NCBI GenBank assembly: GCA_964468475.1 | Contig: CAYXUL010000003.1 | Span: forward strand, 1 to 64,000 | Source of the DNA: JBECKX01 sp964468475 | GTDB taxonomy: Bacteria; Zixibacteria; MSB-5A5; CAIYYT01 | Direction of reading: 5' to 3' | DNA length: 64,000 nucleotides | Shown here: positions 45,412-55,143 of the stretch, one piece after another | How the letters are laid out: each line of letters begins with the position of its first letter | Numbering within the stretch: position 1 is the first letter of the stretch | The notes under the pieces: generated by a model | Seen by the model: the letters and a program-made list of their open reading frames with translations, nothing else | What the model was told of the DNA's origin: nothing | The model's database searches: none | Position numbers and translations under genes: made by a program

Positions 45412-45484
45412 GCTCCTTGAGATTAGATGAACCCAATGGTGGTAAATATACGACGAGAAGTCAAGGAGCTGGCGGTGGTACCGT

Positions 45485-45507
45485 GGCAGGAGTTGGAGAC
45501 TCCTGCC
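45485..45507. repeat. Palindromic intergenic hairpin
   Basis: GGCAGGAGT-TGGAG-ACTCCTGCC, a perfect 9-bp stem with 5-nt loop in the spacer between yjbQ and the acyl-CoA synthetase gene. No T-run adjoins it, so it is more like a REP-type element than a terminator. Confidence 0.5.
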
Positions 45508-45585
45508 CTTGGAATACTCGATAGTTAGTCTACTCCTCCCACACCGGTTTCCCGATTTTGCCGATGAAGAGGATCGACTGCCAGC

Positions 45586-47289
45586 CTAGATTTCCCCCAG
45601 TTGCTGCAGCGAATCAATCAAAGCGAATCTTTTGATTTTGCGGGTGGAGGTTTTGGGGAGTTCTTCGGTGAGAACGATGACATCCTTGACGCGCTTGTAA
45701 TCGGAGAGTTGTTCGCACATCTCGGAGACTTCGAGACGCATTAGTTGACGCAGTTCCTCGTCGGAGAGTTTTTCTTCGGGGAAGCGCTCTGCCAGGAAAT
45801 CAAAATCGGGCACCACCACGGCGATTGGCTCCTGGCCGGTGCTTTTCTTGCGCGGAACCACCGCACATTCCAGCACGAGTGGAGATGAATCGATGACCGC
45901 CTCGATTTCCTCCGGGTAGATATTCTTCCCGGCAGCGCTGACAATCACGTTCTTCTTGCGGCCGGTGATGTGGATATGCCCTTTATCATCGAGGCACCCG
46001 AGATCGCCGGTTGCGAAATAGCCATCCTTCATCACGGCGCTGGTCGCTTCCGGGTTTTCGTAGTAACCCATCATGATCATCTTGCCCTTAACTGCGATCT
46101 CGCCGATGCCCTTCTCGTTAGGATTGACAATCTTGACGTCTACTCCGGGAAGAGGCGTGCCTACGGAAGCGTAGTTGTTGTTCTTCGGGCAATTTACGGC
46201 CAAGACCGGCGAGGTTTCCGACAGGCCATAACCCTGCAATAGCGTGATGCCGAGGTTGTTGAAGAAGCGCGAAATGTCAGGATCAATGGCAGCGCCGCCG
46301 GAGATTAGCAGCCGTATCGAGTCGAGGCCGGCCTTCTTGCGCAGCGATTTGAAGATGATCTTACCGGCCGCCCGATTGAACAGCGCCTTGGAGACGTCGG
46401 AAAACTTCTGTCCCAGGTCCACGTAGAGCTGTGTCGCCCATGCTTTCTTCGCCAGGGAACGTCTAATCCCCGAATACATTTTTTCGTAAAGCAGCGGCAC
46501 ACCGCACATCAGCGTCGCGCCGACACGCTCGATATCCATCATCAGCTGAGCTGATTTCAAAGACCTGACGTAGAGGATTGATGCACCCTGTGCCAGCGGA
46601 TAGATCATACCGCAGGTGGCTTCAAATGTATGATAGAGAGGAAGCACGGAGAGAAAACGATCTTCCGGGCCCACGTCGAGACGCCCGCGCACGGCCTCAA
46701 TGTCGGCAACTATATTTGCATGCGAAAGCATCACGCCCTTGGAATCGCCCATAGTCCCGGAAGTGAAGATCAGCAGTGCGAGGTCCTCCGGTCTGCGCTT
46801 CGACGGCTCATAGCCGAGCCCCTTGCCCAGTTTCAGAAGCTTGGTAAGTGAGAGCCCATCGCGTTCTTTAGGCGGGCCCGTATCGAGGCGGTCGACCAAC
46901 ACCATGTCGGGATAGGGATCTGCGAGAGTCTGCAATTCCTGGAGATCGTCGAAATTCACCCAGTCGCTGAAGAGGTACTTCATACCGGCGCGGGCGATGA
47001 TACCGCGCAGCTCCAGCAGCTTCAGATTGGGATCAAGGGGGACCACCACACCGCCGGCAGCGAGAATGGCCATGTAAGTGATCGACCACTCCGGCTTGTT
47101 GGTAGCATAGAGCCCGATGCGATCGCCCGGCGCCAGACCCAGCTTCCTGATTCCAGCAGCAATGGTCTTGATCTTTTCACCAAGCTCCAGGTAGGTCATC
47201 GGGTTTATTTGGTCGCCCGATCTAACCCAGAACGCAGTTCTCTCCGCAAACTTACCTGCGGACTCGAACACCAAATCGTGGATGAGCAT
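45586..47289 (-). CDS. AMP-dependent acyl-CoA synthetase (long-chain fatty acid-CoA ligase type)
   Basis: A 567-residue ANL-superfamily ligase that activates fatty acids through an acyl-adenylate. Motifs: the P-loop LIFTSGTMGDSKGVMLSH, A5 GYGLSETSPVL, A7 YFATGDLG, A8 TGRKKNVIVSAAGKNIYPEEIE, and the C-terminal lysine region STRKIKR. Length and motifs resemble FadD/FAA1-like long-chain synthetases, but chain-length preference is not decided. It stands alone upstream of yjbQ on the minus strand. Confidence 0.92.
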   Translation of the reverse strand: MLIHDLVFESAGKFAERTAFWVRSGDQINPMTYLELGEKIKTIAAGIRKLGLAPGDRIGLYATNKPEWSITYMAILAAGGVVVPLDPNLKLLELRGIIARAGMKYLFSDWVNFDDLQELQTLADPYPDMVLVDRLDTGPPKERDGLSLTKLLKLGKGLGYEPSKRRPEDLALLIFTSGTMGDSKGVMLSHANIVADIEAVRGRLDVGPEDRFLSVLPLYHTFEATCGMIYPLAQGASILYVRSLKSAQLMMDIERVGATLMCGVPLLYEKMYSGIRRSLAKKAWATQLYVDLGQKFSDVSKALFNRAAGKIIFKSLRKKAGLDSIRLLISGGAAIDPDISRFFNNLGITLLQGYGLSETSPVLAVNCPKNNNYASVGTPLPGVDVKIVNPNEKGIGEIAVKGKMIMMGYYENPEATSAVMKDGYFATGDLGCLDDKGHIHITGRKKNVIVSAAGKNIYPEEIEAVIDSSPLVLECAVVPRKKSTGQEPIAVVVPDFDFLAERFPEEKLSDEELRQLMRLEVSEMCEQLSDYKRVKDVIVLTEELPKTSTRKIKRFALIDSLQQLGEI

Positions 47290-47365
47290 TGCGGCACCAA
47301 ATTAAGTCTGCTCAATACTTGTAGTCAAACACTTTGAAAGCGTCCTGAACTACATACTTATAGAC

Positions 47366-47392
47366 AAAAGGCCCCGCTTCGCAGCGGGGCCT
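47366..47392 (-). terminator. Intrinsic terminator after the Ig-repeat lipoprotein gene
   Basis: A 10-bp GC-rich stem AGGCCCCGCT/AGCGGGGCCT with loop TCGC. On the minus strand it is followed by a short T-run (A4 at 47366-47369), placing it downstream of the lipoprotein gene at the end of the pilus cluster. Confidence 0.88.
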
Positions 47393-47452
47393 CATCAGAC
47401 AGGGTTTCCAAACCAATGCGAGTCTGGATATTTTCAGTATAGTTATGCCAAC

Positions 47453-49561
47453 CTACTGAGCGTATTTTACCTGGACTTTCTTGGCAAAACTGACGTTTCC
47501 GCGCGGGTCCTGATCATTTACGGTGATCACCGCAGCGCCCTCAGCGCCGGGAGCCGTAAAGAACAGATTGGCTTCGCCGTATTTATTGGTTACCGCAGAG
47601 TTCGAACTGAGCGTACCGTAACTCGTGGTAATCTGCAGCTGGTGCCCGCCGAGCGGATTGCCCGGACGATCCTGCACGACAATCGTGAAAGGTACCGTTG
47701 TACCAGGTTCTATTTCGGCATCTATGTCGATGGACGAATTCTTGACGTAGGTGTCACCGGTCAGAAAATTCGTGGTAAACGTCGTCTGCGGACCGAGTAC
47801 TCCCCCTGCCTGCACGGTAACCACGGAAACCGCTCCGATACCGTCATCAGGTGAAACGGGCGAATAGTCAAGCTGAAGAACGTCGGAGACGTACTCGCTC
47901 TTGGCAAGAGAGCCATTGCAGCCGTCAGAAGTCGTCGCGTTTGCGATCGTACCAAAATCGTAATTAAACTCGACCGGCGTAGCGGATTCGACGTAGTTGC
48001 CGTTGACGTCGGTGACGTAGACGAAAACCAATCCCTTGTCGGCGCCATCAGCTACCAGCGAGCTGGGATGCTGCGTTACCACGGCTGTAGTTGCCGGGCC
48101 GGAGCTGATAAAGGCAACCGTGTCGCCGAGATTACCTCCGTCGGTTTCGACAAAGATATTTACGATACCGTCGTTTCGCGGATTGCCCGAGTACCAGGTC
48201 GATTTCGCAATTCCCTTGGGGCCGCCTACTCCGGTCAGGCCCTCAGCAATCACGAAGCCCTCTTCAGTACTGAACCAGACGGCTGTTGAATCAGGTACCG
48301 GGTTGCCCCACGTGTCGGAGACGTTTACACTTATCACATTCTGCACGTTCATGAAATCCCAGGCGCGAACATTACAATTGTCAGCTCCGACTGTCATGTT
48401 TTCCGGCGGACCGGCGTTCACGACCAACTGCGTCACCTCGGACAGCACTGTGCCGTTCGAGGCAAGGCATCTTATAGTTCCTGAGATCGTTCCAGAATAA
48501 ACGGTAAAGGTCGCGGCTCCTGACGCATCGGTATAGGCCGTTACGGGGCCAATGTCCTGGCCTTCGATATTCTCCCCGCCGCCGGGGCCGGCAGTGATGC
48601 TCAAATCTATCGGAATACCGTCCGGGACCGTAGCGCCAAACTCATCGTAGGCAACAGCGGTCACTGTTGCAAACTCGATGCCACCCACGCCGCGAACGCG
48701 CAAATCTTCCCCGTCAGTTGAGAGGGTAATGGAAGCAACACTCGTGCTCGCTTCGAGATGGAGCGGAGTCTCGGCGAATTCGGTACCGTCCGCATCAGTC
48801 ATTGTTGCATGAATATATACCGTTGTCGCAACGTGACCCGCTTCATACTGGGCTGTCGCGGTACCACCGCTGGTAGTGACGCTGCGTGGGATATTTCCGA
48901 TCGGGTCCCAGTCATTATTGAAATTGTAGTCGGTAAGCAGTTCATCGACGCCCTCGGTCCAGTGTCCGTCTGAGTCGGCATCACGGAAACGCTCTCCAGC
49001 CGCGAGTTCAACCACAGTGCCATCCGGAACCGGGTTACCACTGGCGTCTTCGGCGGTGATCGTAATGTCGACGACATCTGTGCCGTTGGCTGTCGCTAGT
49101 GAGGGTGTCATTTCCAGGAGCAGACGATCAGACGAAACGGAACCGTCGGTAATGCTCAACAGAATTGAGCGCTGCGCGGCGCCGGAACTTACCTGCAATG
49201 TCGCATCCCCTTTAGCGGTAGAGGTAAACACGCTCGCCGCTGATCCGTCGGTATTGGTAACCGCCGAGGTCGGTGTAAAGTAACCCGCGGAAGACGGTGT
49301 CACGGCGAAGGTCACTTCCTGACCGCTTAACGCTGCACCACTCTGATCAACTACGGTGGCCTCCACGACCGACGTCTCGCCTATCTGGATTTCGGAAGAT
49401 GGCGTCGACGTAAACGACTGAATCGTTGCCTGGCTGCTACCGCCACCGGTGGTGGTTGTCACTGAGTTGTCACCGCAACCTGCCACCAGGAATAACAGCG
49501 CTGTCGCCACAATCGCGAATGTAATCCAAACGAATTGTTTATTTGCCTTAATGTGTCGCAT
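47453..49561 (-). CDS. Lipoprotein with bacterial Ig-like (Big_1/invasin-type) repeats
   Basis: A 702-residue surface lipoprotein. The signal peptide ends in a lipobox (LVAGC, Cys29), followed by a Thr/Gly/Ser-rich linker and several Big_1-type domains of about 100 residues, recognisable by repeats such as VDQSGAALSGQEVTFAV, DASGNPVPDGTVVELA and YDEFGATVPDGIPIDLS. These resemble invasin/intimin domains that extend from the surface. It is 54 nt downstream of the secretin gene in the same orientation and ends at a terminator, so it may belong to the pilus operon, possibly as a surface adhesin; the link is positional. GGGAG lies 11 nt before ATG. Confidence 0.85.
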   Translation of the reverse strand: MRHIKANKQFVWITFAIVATALLFLVAGCGDNSVTTTTGGGSSQATIQSFTSTPSSEIQIGETSVVEATVVDQSGAALSGQEVTFAVTPSSAGYFTPTSAVTNTDGSAASVFTSTAKGDATLQVSSGAAQRSILLSITDGSVSSDRLLLEMTPSLATANGTDVVDITITAEDASGNPVPDGTVVELAAGERFRDADSDGHWTEGVDELLTDYNFNNDWDPIGNIPRSVTTSGGTATAQYEAGHVATTVYIHATMTDADGTEFAETPLHLEASTSVASITLSTDGEDLRVRGVGGIEFATVTAVAYDEFGATVPDGIPIDLSITAGPGGGENIEGQDIGPVTAYTDASGAATFTVYSGTISGTIRCLASNGTVLSEVTQLVVNAGPPENMTVGADNCNVRAWDFMNVQNVISVNVSDTWGNPVPDSTAVWFSTEEGFVIAEGLTGVGGPKGIAKSTWYSGNPRNDGIVNIFVETDGGNLGDTVAFISSGPATTAVVTQHPSSLVADGADKGLVFVYVTDVNGNYVESATPVEFNYDFGTIANATTSDGCNGSLAKSEYVSDVLQLDYSPVSPDDGIGAVSVVTVQAGGVLGPQTTFTTNFLTGDTYVKNSSIDIDAEIEPGTTVPFTIVVQDRPGNPLGGHQLQITTSYGTLSSNSAVTNKYGEANLFFTAPGAEGAAVITVNDQDPRGNVSFAKKVQVKYAQ

Positions 49562-49615
49562 AGTTCTTAAGTCTCCCTGCTCTTACTGAGTGGATATCAC
49601 GCAATTTTCTGCCTG

Positions 49616-50920
49616 TTAATTGCCTTCGTCGCCCTGACCGCCACTCTCCGACATATCGTCGGAGGTAACAATTGTGGGAGTCACAAAAATGACGAGATCG
49701 CGGTTCTCCACTCGACTCTGGTTGTAGGTGAACAGCGCTCCAAGCAGAGGAATGTCCTTAAGAATCGGCACACCAGTCTTATTGTCGGTGAGATCCTGGG
49801 TCGTAAGACCGCCGATTACGGCTGTCTGGCCATTGTTCACGACAATCTGAGTCTGAGCATTGCTGGTGTTGATAATCACGCCGTTAGGATCAAACTGGTA
49901 CGAGCTTCGCTCGGGGCTGAGATCCATCAATATCTTGTTCGATTCGGTGATATGCGGCGTCACGCGCAGCAGCGTACCGACTTCCTCAAACGTGATCACC
50001 ACGTTGCCCGCCTGGTCGAACTGTTTGACGGGAACCTTCTGACCCATCTGAATGCGCGCTTCCTTGTTATTGACAGTTGTAATTTCCGGATGTGCGATGA
50101 CTTTACCGTTACCGTCGGCAACCAAAGCAGCGAGGGTAGCCTCCAACTGCCAGCCATCCTGCACGGTTGAGAATTTGAATGATCCGGCAGGATCGGAGAC
50201 ACGATTAAGTTTAGCGTTGGACTCCTGATTGTATTGTTTGCCGGAAGACGTGACTTTGAATCCGGTCGAAGACCAGTCGATGCCGTATTCCTGCAGTTTG
50301 GAGGTGGAAACCTCAATCATCTGCGTGGCAATCTTGATCTGCTCGGTAGCGTGATCGAGCTTGTCGACCAGGGTCGTGATTCGGTCTACGTTGCTCGGGA
50401 CGTCGCGAACAACAAGATTGTTAGTCCGTTGGTCAACCTGCACCTTGCCACGCTCAGTCAGCAGAGGTGCAACCGTCTTCTGCAGATCCGCAGCCGAGGC
50501 GTTGTCTATCTTGAGAACCTTGGTCTCGAGATCGACCATCTTTTCCTGCTCGAATTTGTGTTTCTCCAGGCGGGAAACCTCGTCAAGATACTTATCTGTC
50601 GGCAGCACGCGGATGTAGTCGTTCTCCTCGACCGCAGTCAGTGAGTACGTTTTCGCGAGTATATGGAGGGCTTCCCTCCAGGTCACGCGCTTCAGACTTA
50701 AAGTGACTGTCCCCTGTACGTCAGGTGACGTCACGATATTGACTTGGCCATAATCGGCCAGGAAGTTCAGCACCGAGCGAATTTCAGCATTCTGAAAGCT
50801 GAGATTCTTGATGGGTGCTGAGGGGTCATCCTGCGCGTATGTAGTCGGCACCAGCGCTAGCAGCGAGAATGCCGCAACCAGTGATGCCAATGTCGCGGTA
50901 AAGAGTGTCTTTCGTATCAT
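49616..50920 (-). CDS. pilQ: Type IV pilus secretin (PilQ-like, short form)
   Basis: A 434-residue outer-membrane secretin with a signal peptide (LVPTTYAQ). It has an N0/STN-like domain (LSFQNAEIRSVLNFLADYGQ ... VTWREALHILAKTY), one N1 secretin_N domain (VLKIDNASAADLQKTVAPLL ... NNLVVRDVPSNVDRI), and a C-terminal secretin domain (VPVKQFDQAGNVVITFEEVG, GLTTQDLTDNKTGVPILKDI, VENRDLVIFVTPTI). It lacks the AMIN domains present in Neisseria or Pseudomonas PilQ (usually about 700 residues); an AMIN domain occurs in the neighbouring gene instead. It is 17 nt from that gene and forms the pore for pilus passage. Confidence 0.92.
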   Translation of the reverse strand: MIRKTLFTATLASLVAAFSLLALVPTTYAQDDPSAPIKNLSFQNAEIRSVLNFLADYGQVNIVTSPDVQGTVTLSLKRVTWREALHILAKTYSLTAVEENDYIRVLPTDKYLDEVSRLEKHKFEQEKMVDLETKVLKIDNASAADLQKTVAPLLTERGKVQVDQRTNNLVVRDVPSNVDRITTLVDKLDHATEQIKIATQMIEVSTSKLQEYGIDWSSTGFKVTSSGKQYNQESNAKLNRVSDPAGSFKFSTVQDGWQLEATLAALVADGNGKVIAHPEITTVNNKEARIQMGQKVPVKQFDQAGNVVITFEEVGTLLRVTPHITESNKILMDLSPERSSYQFDPNGVIINTSNAQTQIVVNNGQTAVIGGLTTQDLTDNKTGVPILKDIPLLGALFTYNQSRVENRDLVIFVTPTIVTSDDMSESGGQGDEGN

Positions 50921-50937
50921 CCCTACCTCACTTATCC

Positions 50938-52608
50938 TTAGAAGTTATTATCTAAATCGAGTGCAACTTGTCGATTCCAGCCATATTGGCGAATTTGGAA
51001 GGTCGCCCTGGTTTCTGATATAGAAAGCAGGTACCCATTCTTTACCGAGTCGCCTTCGCGCAAGATGTAGTAATAGCCGTTAAAATCCTGGAAAAGTCCG
51101 CGGTCGTCACCGTCGTCGAGAAGCACACCGACGAGGCGCAGCGCTTCCACATCAGGCAGACGTTGCGGCTGGCTCGCGGCAACCGCGTCCTCAATCAGCG
51201 GTGCAAACGGATCGACGCGTCCGCCGCTGTTGTAGACGACGATCTGGCGCTCGGGCAGGAATTCGTTGTATGGCCCCACGCTTTGTTTCGAGCCATCTGA
51301 GCCATCCGATTTCTGTGAATCGATATATTGTTGCCGGCGCTCATCTTGTTCATCGATGGCGAACTTGATGCCGCGTTTATATTTCTCGCGAATCTGCTCA
51401 ATCTTGCTCTTCGGCACTGCCGAGTTTTCGGCCTTGTCCGTTTCATCGGTAGCGCCGGATTCATTCTTGCTGTCGTTCTTATCGAGGTTGGAACGATACT
51501 TTTCGCGTACGCGATCGCTCATTGAGCGAGTTTCTTCGCTCGCGGGCTCCTTGGAAGGCTCGTTTGCAAGTGCCTCCGCTACCTTGCCCACATCGTCCGC
51601 CTCTTTCTGAGCGTTTGCAGCTTGCTCGTTGACCCTGGTTTCGGACTTCTTCACCGTTGCCGCTTTTTCCGATTTGGGAGTACTTGCATTAGCGGCCGGC
51701 TTCTCGTTGGCCTTGTCAACTATCGTCTGCTTCGCCTTTTCCGTCGGCTCCGCGGATTTCACCGCTTTTGCAGGACTGCTTAAACCTTCCTGGGCCAATT
51801 CCGCAGCTTCATTTGCGGAGTCGCCGTAGACGAAAGTGAGAAGGTCCGGCGACGGAACTTCAGGAACAGTGGTCGGCTGGGCAACCTTCATGGGTTCCTT
51901 ATTCTCAGGAGCATCCGCCTTGGTCTCGGTCTTCGCGACCTTAGCCTTCGTATCCTTCGGCTGCGACTTGGTTTCTGCTTTTGTCTCAACCGCAGGTTTG
52001 CTTCCCAGTCTCAGACCCTTCTTGGCAGGATCGGAGTAGTCTACCTTGGGAGCATTCTCCTCGTTGCCCTGAAAAGCCGGCATCTTGGTCGGCGGCTCGG
52101 CGGCCTTGTCCGCCATTGTCGCCTGAGTCAGTTCAGGAGTTTGCGATACCGGAACCGCTGACCACAACGTGAAGTTGTCGTCGTTCGGCGTGGCGATGTG
52201 GAGTGAGATCGAGTTGGTGCCTTCTTTAACCTTGTAAGTCAACTTATTTGCCGCGTCTACCACCACCCTGACGATGTTGGGATCGGTCGAAAACTGGGAA
52301 GTGCGAATCCGTTTGATCATCCCGGAAGGGAGGGCGCTGAAGTTGTGCTGCGGCAGTGCATGCACCGCTCCTTTGACATCAACAACAATGCGATACGGTT
52401 TGTCGGCAGTCGCCTTGACGATTTGATGTTCAAACGTGACCGGCCCGTCGCAGACTATCGTCAGTTCGGTGAACTGCGACAGCTTCTGCATGGTGATGTT
52501 TGTCACTTTGACGGTAGCCGACGCCGTTACGGACGATGCAGCAAGGATGACTGCAATCCCTAAGAACAGGATCGTTGTGCTGATTCTGGTGCTCATCTTA
52601 GTTCCCAT
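50938..52608 (-). CDS. AMIN domain-PilP fusion protein
   Basis: About 556 residues. After a signal peptide (ILFLGIAVILAASSVTASA) comes an AMIN domain (VKVTNITMQKLSQFTELTIV ... YRIVVDVKGAV), then a very long low-complexity Lys/Glu/Ala-rich linker (about residues 140-400), then a C-terminal part (VDPFAPLIEDAVAAS, RLVGVLLDDGDDRGLFQDF) that matches PilP, the inner-membrane-to-secretin connector. The start at 52608 overlaps pilO by 11 nt and has GGAGG 6-7 nt upstream; 52596 is an alternative. Separating AMIN from PilQ and joining it to PilP is unusual. It sits between pilO and pilQ. Confidence 0.82.
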   Translation of the reverse strand: MGTKMSTRISTTILFLGIAVILAASSVTASATVKVTNITMQKLSQFTELTIVCDGPVTFEHQIVKATADKPYRIVVDVKGAVHALPQHNFSALPSGMIKRIRTSQFSTDPNIVRVVVDAANKLTYKVKEGTNSISLHIATPNDDNFTLWSAVPVSQTPELTQATMADKAAEPPTKMPAFQGNEENAPKVDYSDPAKKGLRLGSKPAVETKAETKSQPKDTKAKVAKTETKADAPENKEPMKVAQPTTVPEVPSPDLLTFVYGDSANEAAELAQEGLSSPAKAVKSAEPTEKAKQTIVDKANEKPAANASTPKSEKAATVKKSETRVNEQAANAQKEADDVGKVAEALANEPSKEPASEETRSMSDRVREKYRSNLDKNDSKNESGATDETDKAENSAVPKSKIEQIREKYKRGIKFAIDEQDERRQQYIDSQKSDGSDGSKQSVGPYNEFLPERQIVVYNSGGRVDPFAPLIEDAVAASQPQRLPDVEALRLVGVLLDDGDDRGLFQDFNGYYYILREGDSVKNGYLLSISETRATFQIRQYGWNRQVALDLDNNF

Positions 52609-53239
52609 CGGGGCCCTCCTCGTCAAACTGCACGCCTTTAAGCTTCTCCTCCGGCTTGACATAATATGTCGACAGGTCGAAGCTGGCTTCGAGCGAGCGC
52701 TCGTCGTATTCTCCCTGTTTGCGCCGTTCTTTCTTGGAGGACATTATTTGATCCGGCGGTAAACCCTTCATTTGCAAATGCGAGACGTTAGTGATGAAGG
52801 GGAAATTCGCGACTGCGGCGAGAAATCTCCCCAGTTCGTGGTAGGTACCGGTGAACTTCACGCCGTACTCCGAAGTGTTATAAAATGCCTCGCTGCCAGA
52901 TGGCTGAGGTGTGACTTCTTCGACCTGAGCCTGCGCCAGCATTGATGCCGAATGCAGCTGGAACAGAAAATCGGGGACCTGCTCTTCCTCAGGCAGCAAC
53001 TGCTCGATACTCTGGTACCGATTTAGCAGCCGGTCATATTCCTTCCGCAAACCACTGAGCGACTTGGCTTTCAACTCAATTGTTTTCAGATTTGTCATGA
53101 CTGCTTCATAGCTGGCCCGTTGGCTGTCGAGGCGGGCGCTGGCAGGCTCATAGATCTTGGAATGCCAGAAATAAACCGCCAGGATCACCACCAGCGCTGC
53201 CAAGAGCAGTTTTTGAGTTTTCGGGTCTTTGATATCCAT
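52598..53239 (-). CDS. pilO: Type IV pilus inner-membrane protein PilO
   Basis: A 213-residue bitopic protein: a transmembrane segment (LLLAALVVILAVYFWHS), a coiled coil (LKSLSGLRKEYDRLLNRYQSIE) and a ferredoxin-like periplasmic domain (EYGVKFTGTYHELGRFLAAV). It is 27 nt downstream of pilN and overlaps the AMIN-PilP gene. PilM, PilN and PilO form the inner-membrane assembly platform. Confidence 0.88.
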   Translation of the reverse strand: MDIKDPKTQKLLLAALVVILAVYFWHSKIYEPASARLDSQRASYEAVMTNLKTIELKAKSLSGLRKEYDRLLNRYQSIEQLLPEEEQVPDFLFQLHSASMLAQAQVEEVTPQPSGSEAFYNTSEYGVKFTGTYHELGRFLAAVANFPFITNVSHLQMKGLPPDQIMSSKKERRKQGEYDERSLEASFDLSTYYVKPEEKLKGVQFDEEGPDGN

Positions 53240-53266
53240 CTATGCCTCCGGCTCTGTTCCCGCTCC

Positions 53267-54088
53267 TTAGTTTGAGAAGTCCTCTTCTGAGAGGTAGTCC
53301 TCTATATCGTAATTGTAGTAGTCTTCGTCGTTGTCCAGTACGGTGCTGCTGAGCTTCAGATCATCAGCTTGTGTGTCCTTGAACTTGTTCTCTTCGACCA
53401 TCGCGTCGTAGTTGAGATCTGCGCTCACCGCGAATTCGAATGCTTCGATGTTGCCAACCGCTTTACGTTTGGCTGAGCCGAGCTTGATGTGATCGTAAAA
53501 GTCCGACTTCATCAGGCCGACTATAAAGGCGCCGATGGCATTGAGACTGTGGGCGTAACCCTTGAACTCAGCCTTCCCGACCCCGGACAGGACGGTGATT
53601 TGGTCGGCTTTATCCTGGCTCGACTTCTGCGCGGAACCTGAGGATGCCGGCGGATTCGTGCTCTTTGATTGCCCGGGCTGCTGAGCGCCGCCTTTCGGGG
53701 CCTCCGCCATTGTGGGGGGTGTTTCCTCGAACTGGGTCAACCAGAGAAATTCCGGAATCCGCTCATCGAGATCTTCAAGCAGGTTGATGTAGAAATCGCG
53801 GCGTTGATCCAGTTTCTCGATCGCATTGACGCGCGCCAGAATCTTCTCCTTGACTTCCGTTAGCGCATCAATGATGGCAATGTCTTTTTTGTACCGATTC
53901 TGCTCCAGATGCGCTTTGGCAATCAGTTTATCCATGTGCGAAATCTGATAGCGCTGGTAGAGCGTGACACCGCCGAGGAAAATCACAAAGGCGGCGACGG
54001 CGATTCCCACGTAAAGAATCGACTTGTCGAAGTTGAAGACGTTGCCGCGTCTTTTGTATTCCTTCGGGAGTAGATTAATTTCCAGCAT
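53267..54088 (-). CDS. pilN: Type IV pilus assembly protein PilN
   Basis: A 273-residue protein beginning MLEINLLPKEYKRR, the PilM-binding motif (INLLP) of PilN. A transmembrane helix follows (ILYVGIAVAAFVIFLGGVTL), then a coiled coil and a periplasmic domain with an inserted Pro/Ser/Gln-rich stretch (about 155-185) that makes it longer than most PilN (about 190 residues). It is 2 nt from pilM. It recruits PilO and links PilM to the envelope. Confidence 0.87.
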   Translation of the reverse strand: MLEINLLPKEYKRRGNVFNFDKSILYVGIAVAAFVIFLGGVTLYQRYQISHMDKLIAKAHLEQNRYKKDIAIIDALTEVKEKILARVNAIEKLDQRRDFYINLLEDLDERIPEFLWLTQFEETPPTMAEAPKGGAQQPGQSKSTNPPASSGSAQKSSQDKADQITVLSGVGKAEFKGYAHSLNAIGAFIVGLMKSDFYDHIKLGSAKRKAVGNIEAFEFAVSADLNYDAMVEENKFKDTQADDLKLSSTVLDNDEDYYNYDIEDYLSEEDFSN

Positions 54089-54090
54089 AT

Positions 54091-55143
54091 CTACTTAACC
54101 TTCCTTGCTGCCAGTCCGATCGGCACCGCCAGCAAAGGAGCGATGCGCTCCGGTTGCACGGTGGTAAACAGGTCTGGATCGTATTCGATGTTCCGCAGGG
54201 GGTTTGCGATCTCAATAGGAATGTTCAGCTTGGATTGAATGAACTCCGGTAGATGCGGCATCAGCGCTCCACCACCGGAGAGTACCACCCAATCGATTTT
54301 CTCGACCTTGGCCAGCGAGCGGAAGTATGAAAACGCTACTTCCAACCCGGAAATCAATTCCTCGGCTGACGTGATGATGGTCGCTTTGAGCATGTCCTGA
54401 TCAATAGAGGATTCCATGTCCCCCCTGATCGCTTTCATGGTCAATTCCTGATTGAGCCGGAATTCCTTCTGAATGGTATCGAAAATCATCCGCCCGCCCG
54501 CAGCGACGTCGCGAGTCGAGTGGTAAATTCCATCCTTGATGAAAACGACATTGGTGTTGTCGTAACCGATATTCACCAGGGCAGTTATGCGTTCCGGGTG
54601 AATGTCGTAGTTTATCTCGTATGCGTTCAGAACCGCAAAGGCATCTGTATCGACGATAGCGGGACGAAGGTTGGCGTCAGAGAGTAGATCGAGGTAACCC
54701 GTAAGAAAATCTTTCCTGGCAGCAACGAGCAACACGTCCATCTTGTTGTTCACGTCATCGGTGCTCAGGATGTGATAGTCCATCGTGACATCGTCGAGGT
54801 CATACGGGGCACGCTGCTCCGCCTCGAACAGGATCGCCTGCTCTGCCTCCGGACCTGACTTCTTGTCGATCGTGAACTTGTCAGTGATCACACCATGCCC
54901 CGAAACCGAGACAACGACATCACGGGCACGGGGATCGACAGCGTCGATGACTGATTGGATGTTGAAGATAATGGTGTCTCGGTCTTTGATTTCGTCCGAG
55001 ACTATCGCTTCCGGAGGCATTTCGCGAGTCTCCATGCCCAGGAGCGCGTGGGAATCGTTACGGCGTTCAAGCTTGACGCACTTGATTGAGGATGCGCCAA
55101 TATCGAGGCCGATCGTCGTCTTATTACCTTGTCCAAACAGCAT
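54091..55143 (-). CDS. pilM: Type IV pilus assembly protein PilM (actin-like ATPase fold)
   Basis: A 350-residue cytoplasmic protein of the FtsA/MreB superfamily. The phosphate loops are TTIGLDIGASSIKCVKLE and VNIGYDNTNVVFIKDG, and the adenosine motif is VVLSGGGALMPHLPEF. It binds the INLLP N-terminus of PilN and couples the cytoplasmic motor to the inner-membrane complex. First gene of the pilMNO-(AMIN-PilP)-pilQ operon; the prepilin gene lies upstream across a hairpin. Confidence 0.95.
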   Translation of the reverse strand: MLFGQGNKTTIGLDIGASSIKCVKLERRNDSHALLGMETREMPPEAIVSDEIKDRDTIIFNIQSVIDAVDPRARDVVVSVSGHGVITDKFTIDKKSGPEAEQAILFEAEQRAPYDLDDVTMDYHILSTDDVNNKMDVLLVAARKDFLTGYLDLLSDANLRPAIVDTDAFAVLNAYEINYDIHPERITALVNIGYDNTNVVFIKDGIYHSTRDVAAGGRMIFDTIQKEFRLNQELTMKAIRGDMESSIDQDMLKATIITSAEELISGLEVAFSYFRSLAKVEKIDWVVLSGGGALMPHLPEFIQSKLNIPIEIANPLRNIEYDPDLFTTVQPERIAPLLAVPIGLAARKVK

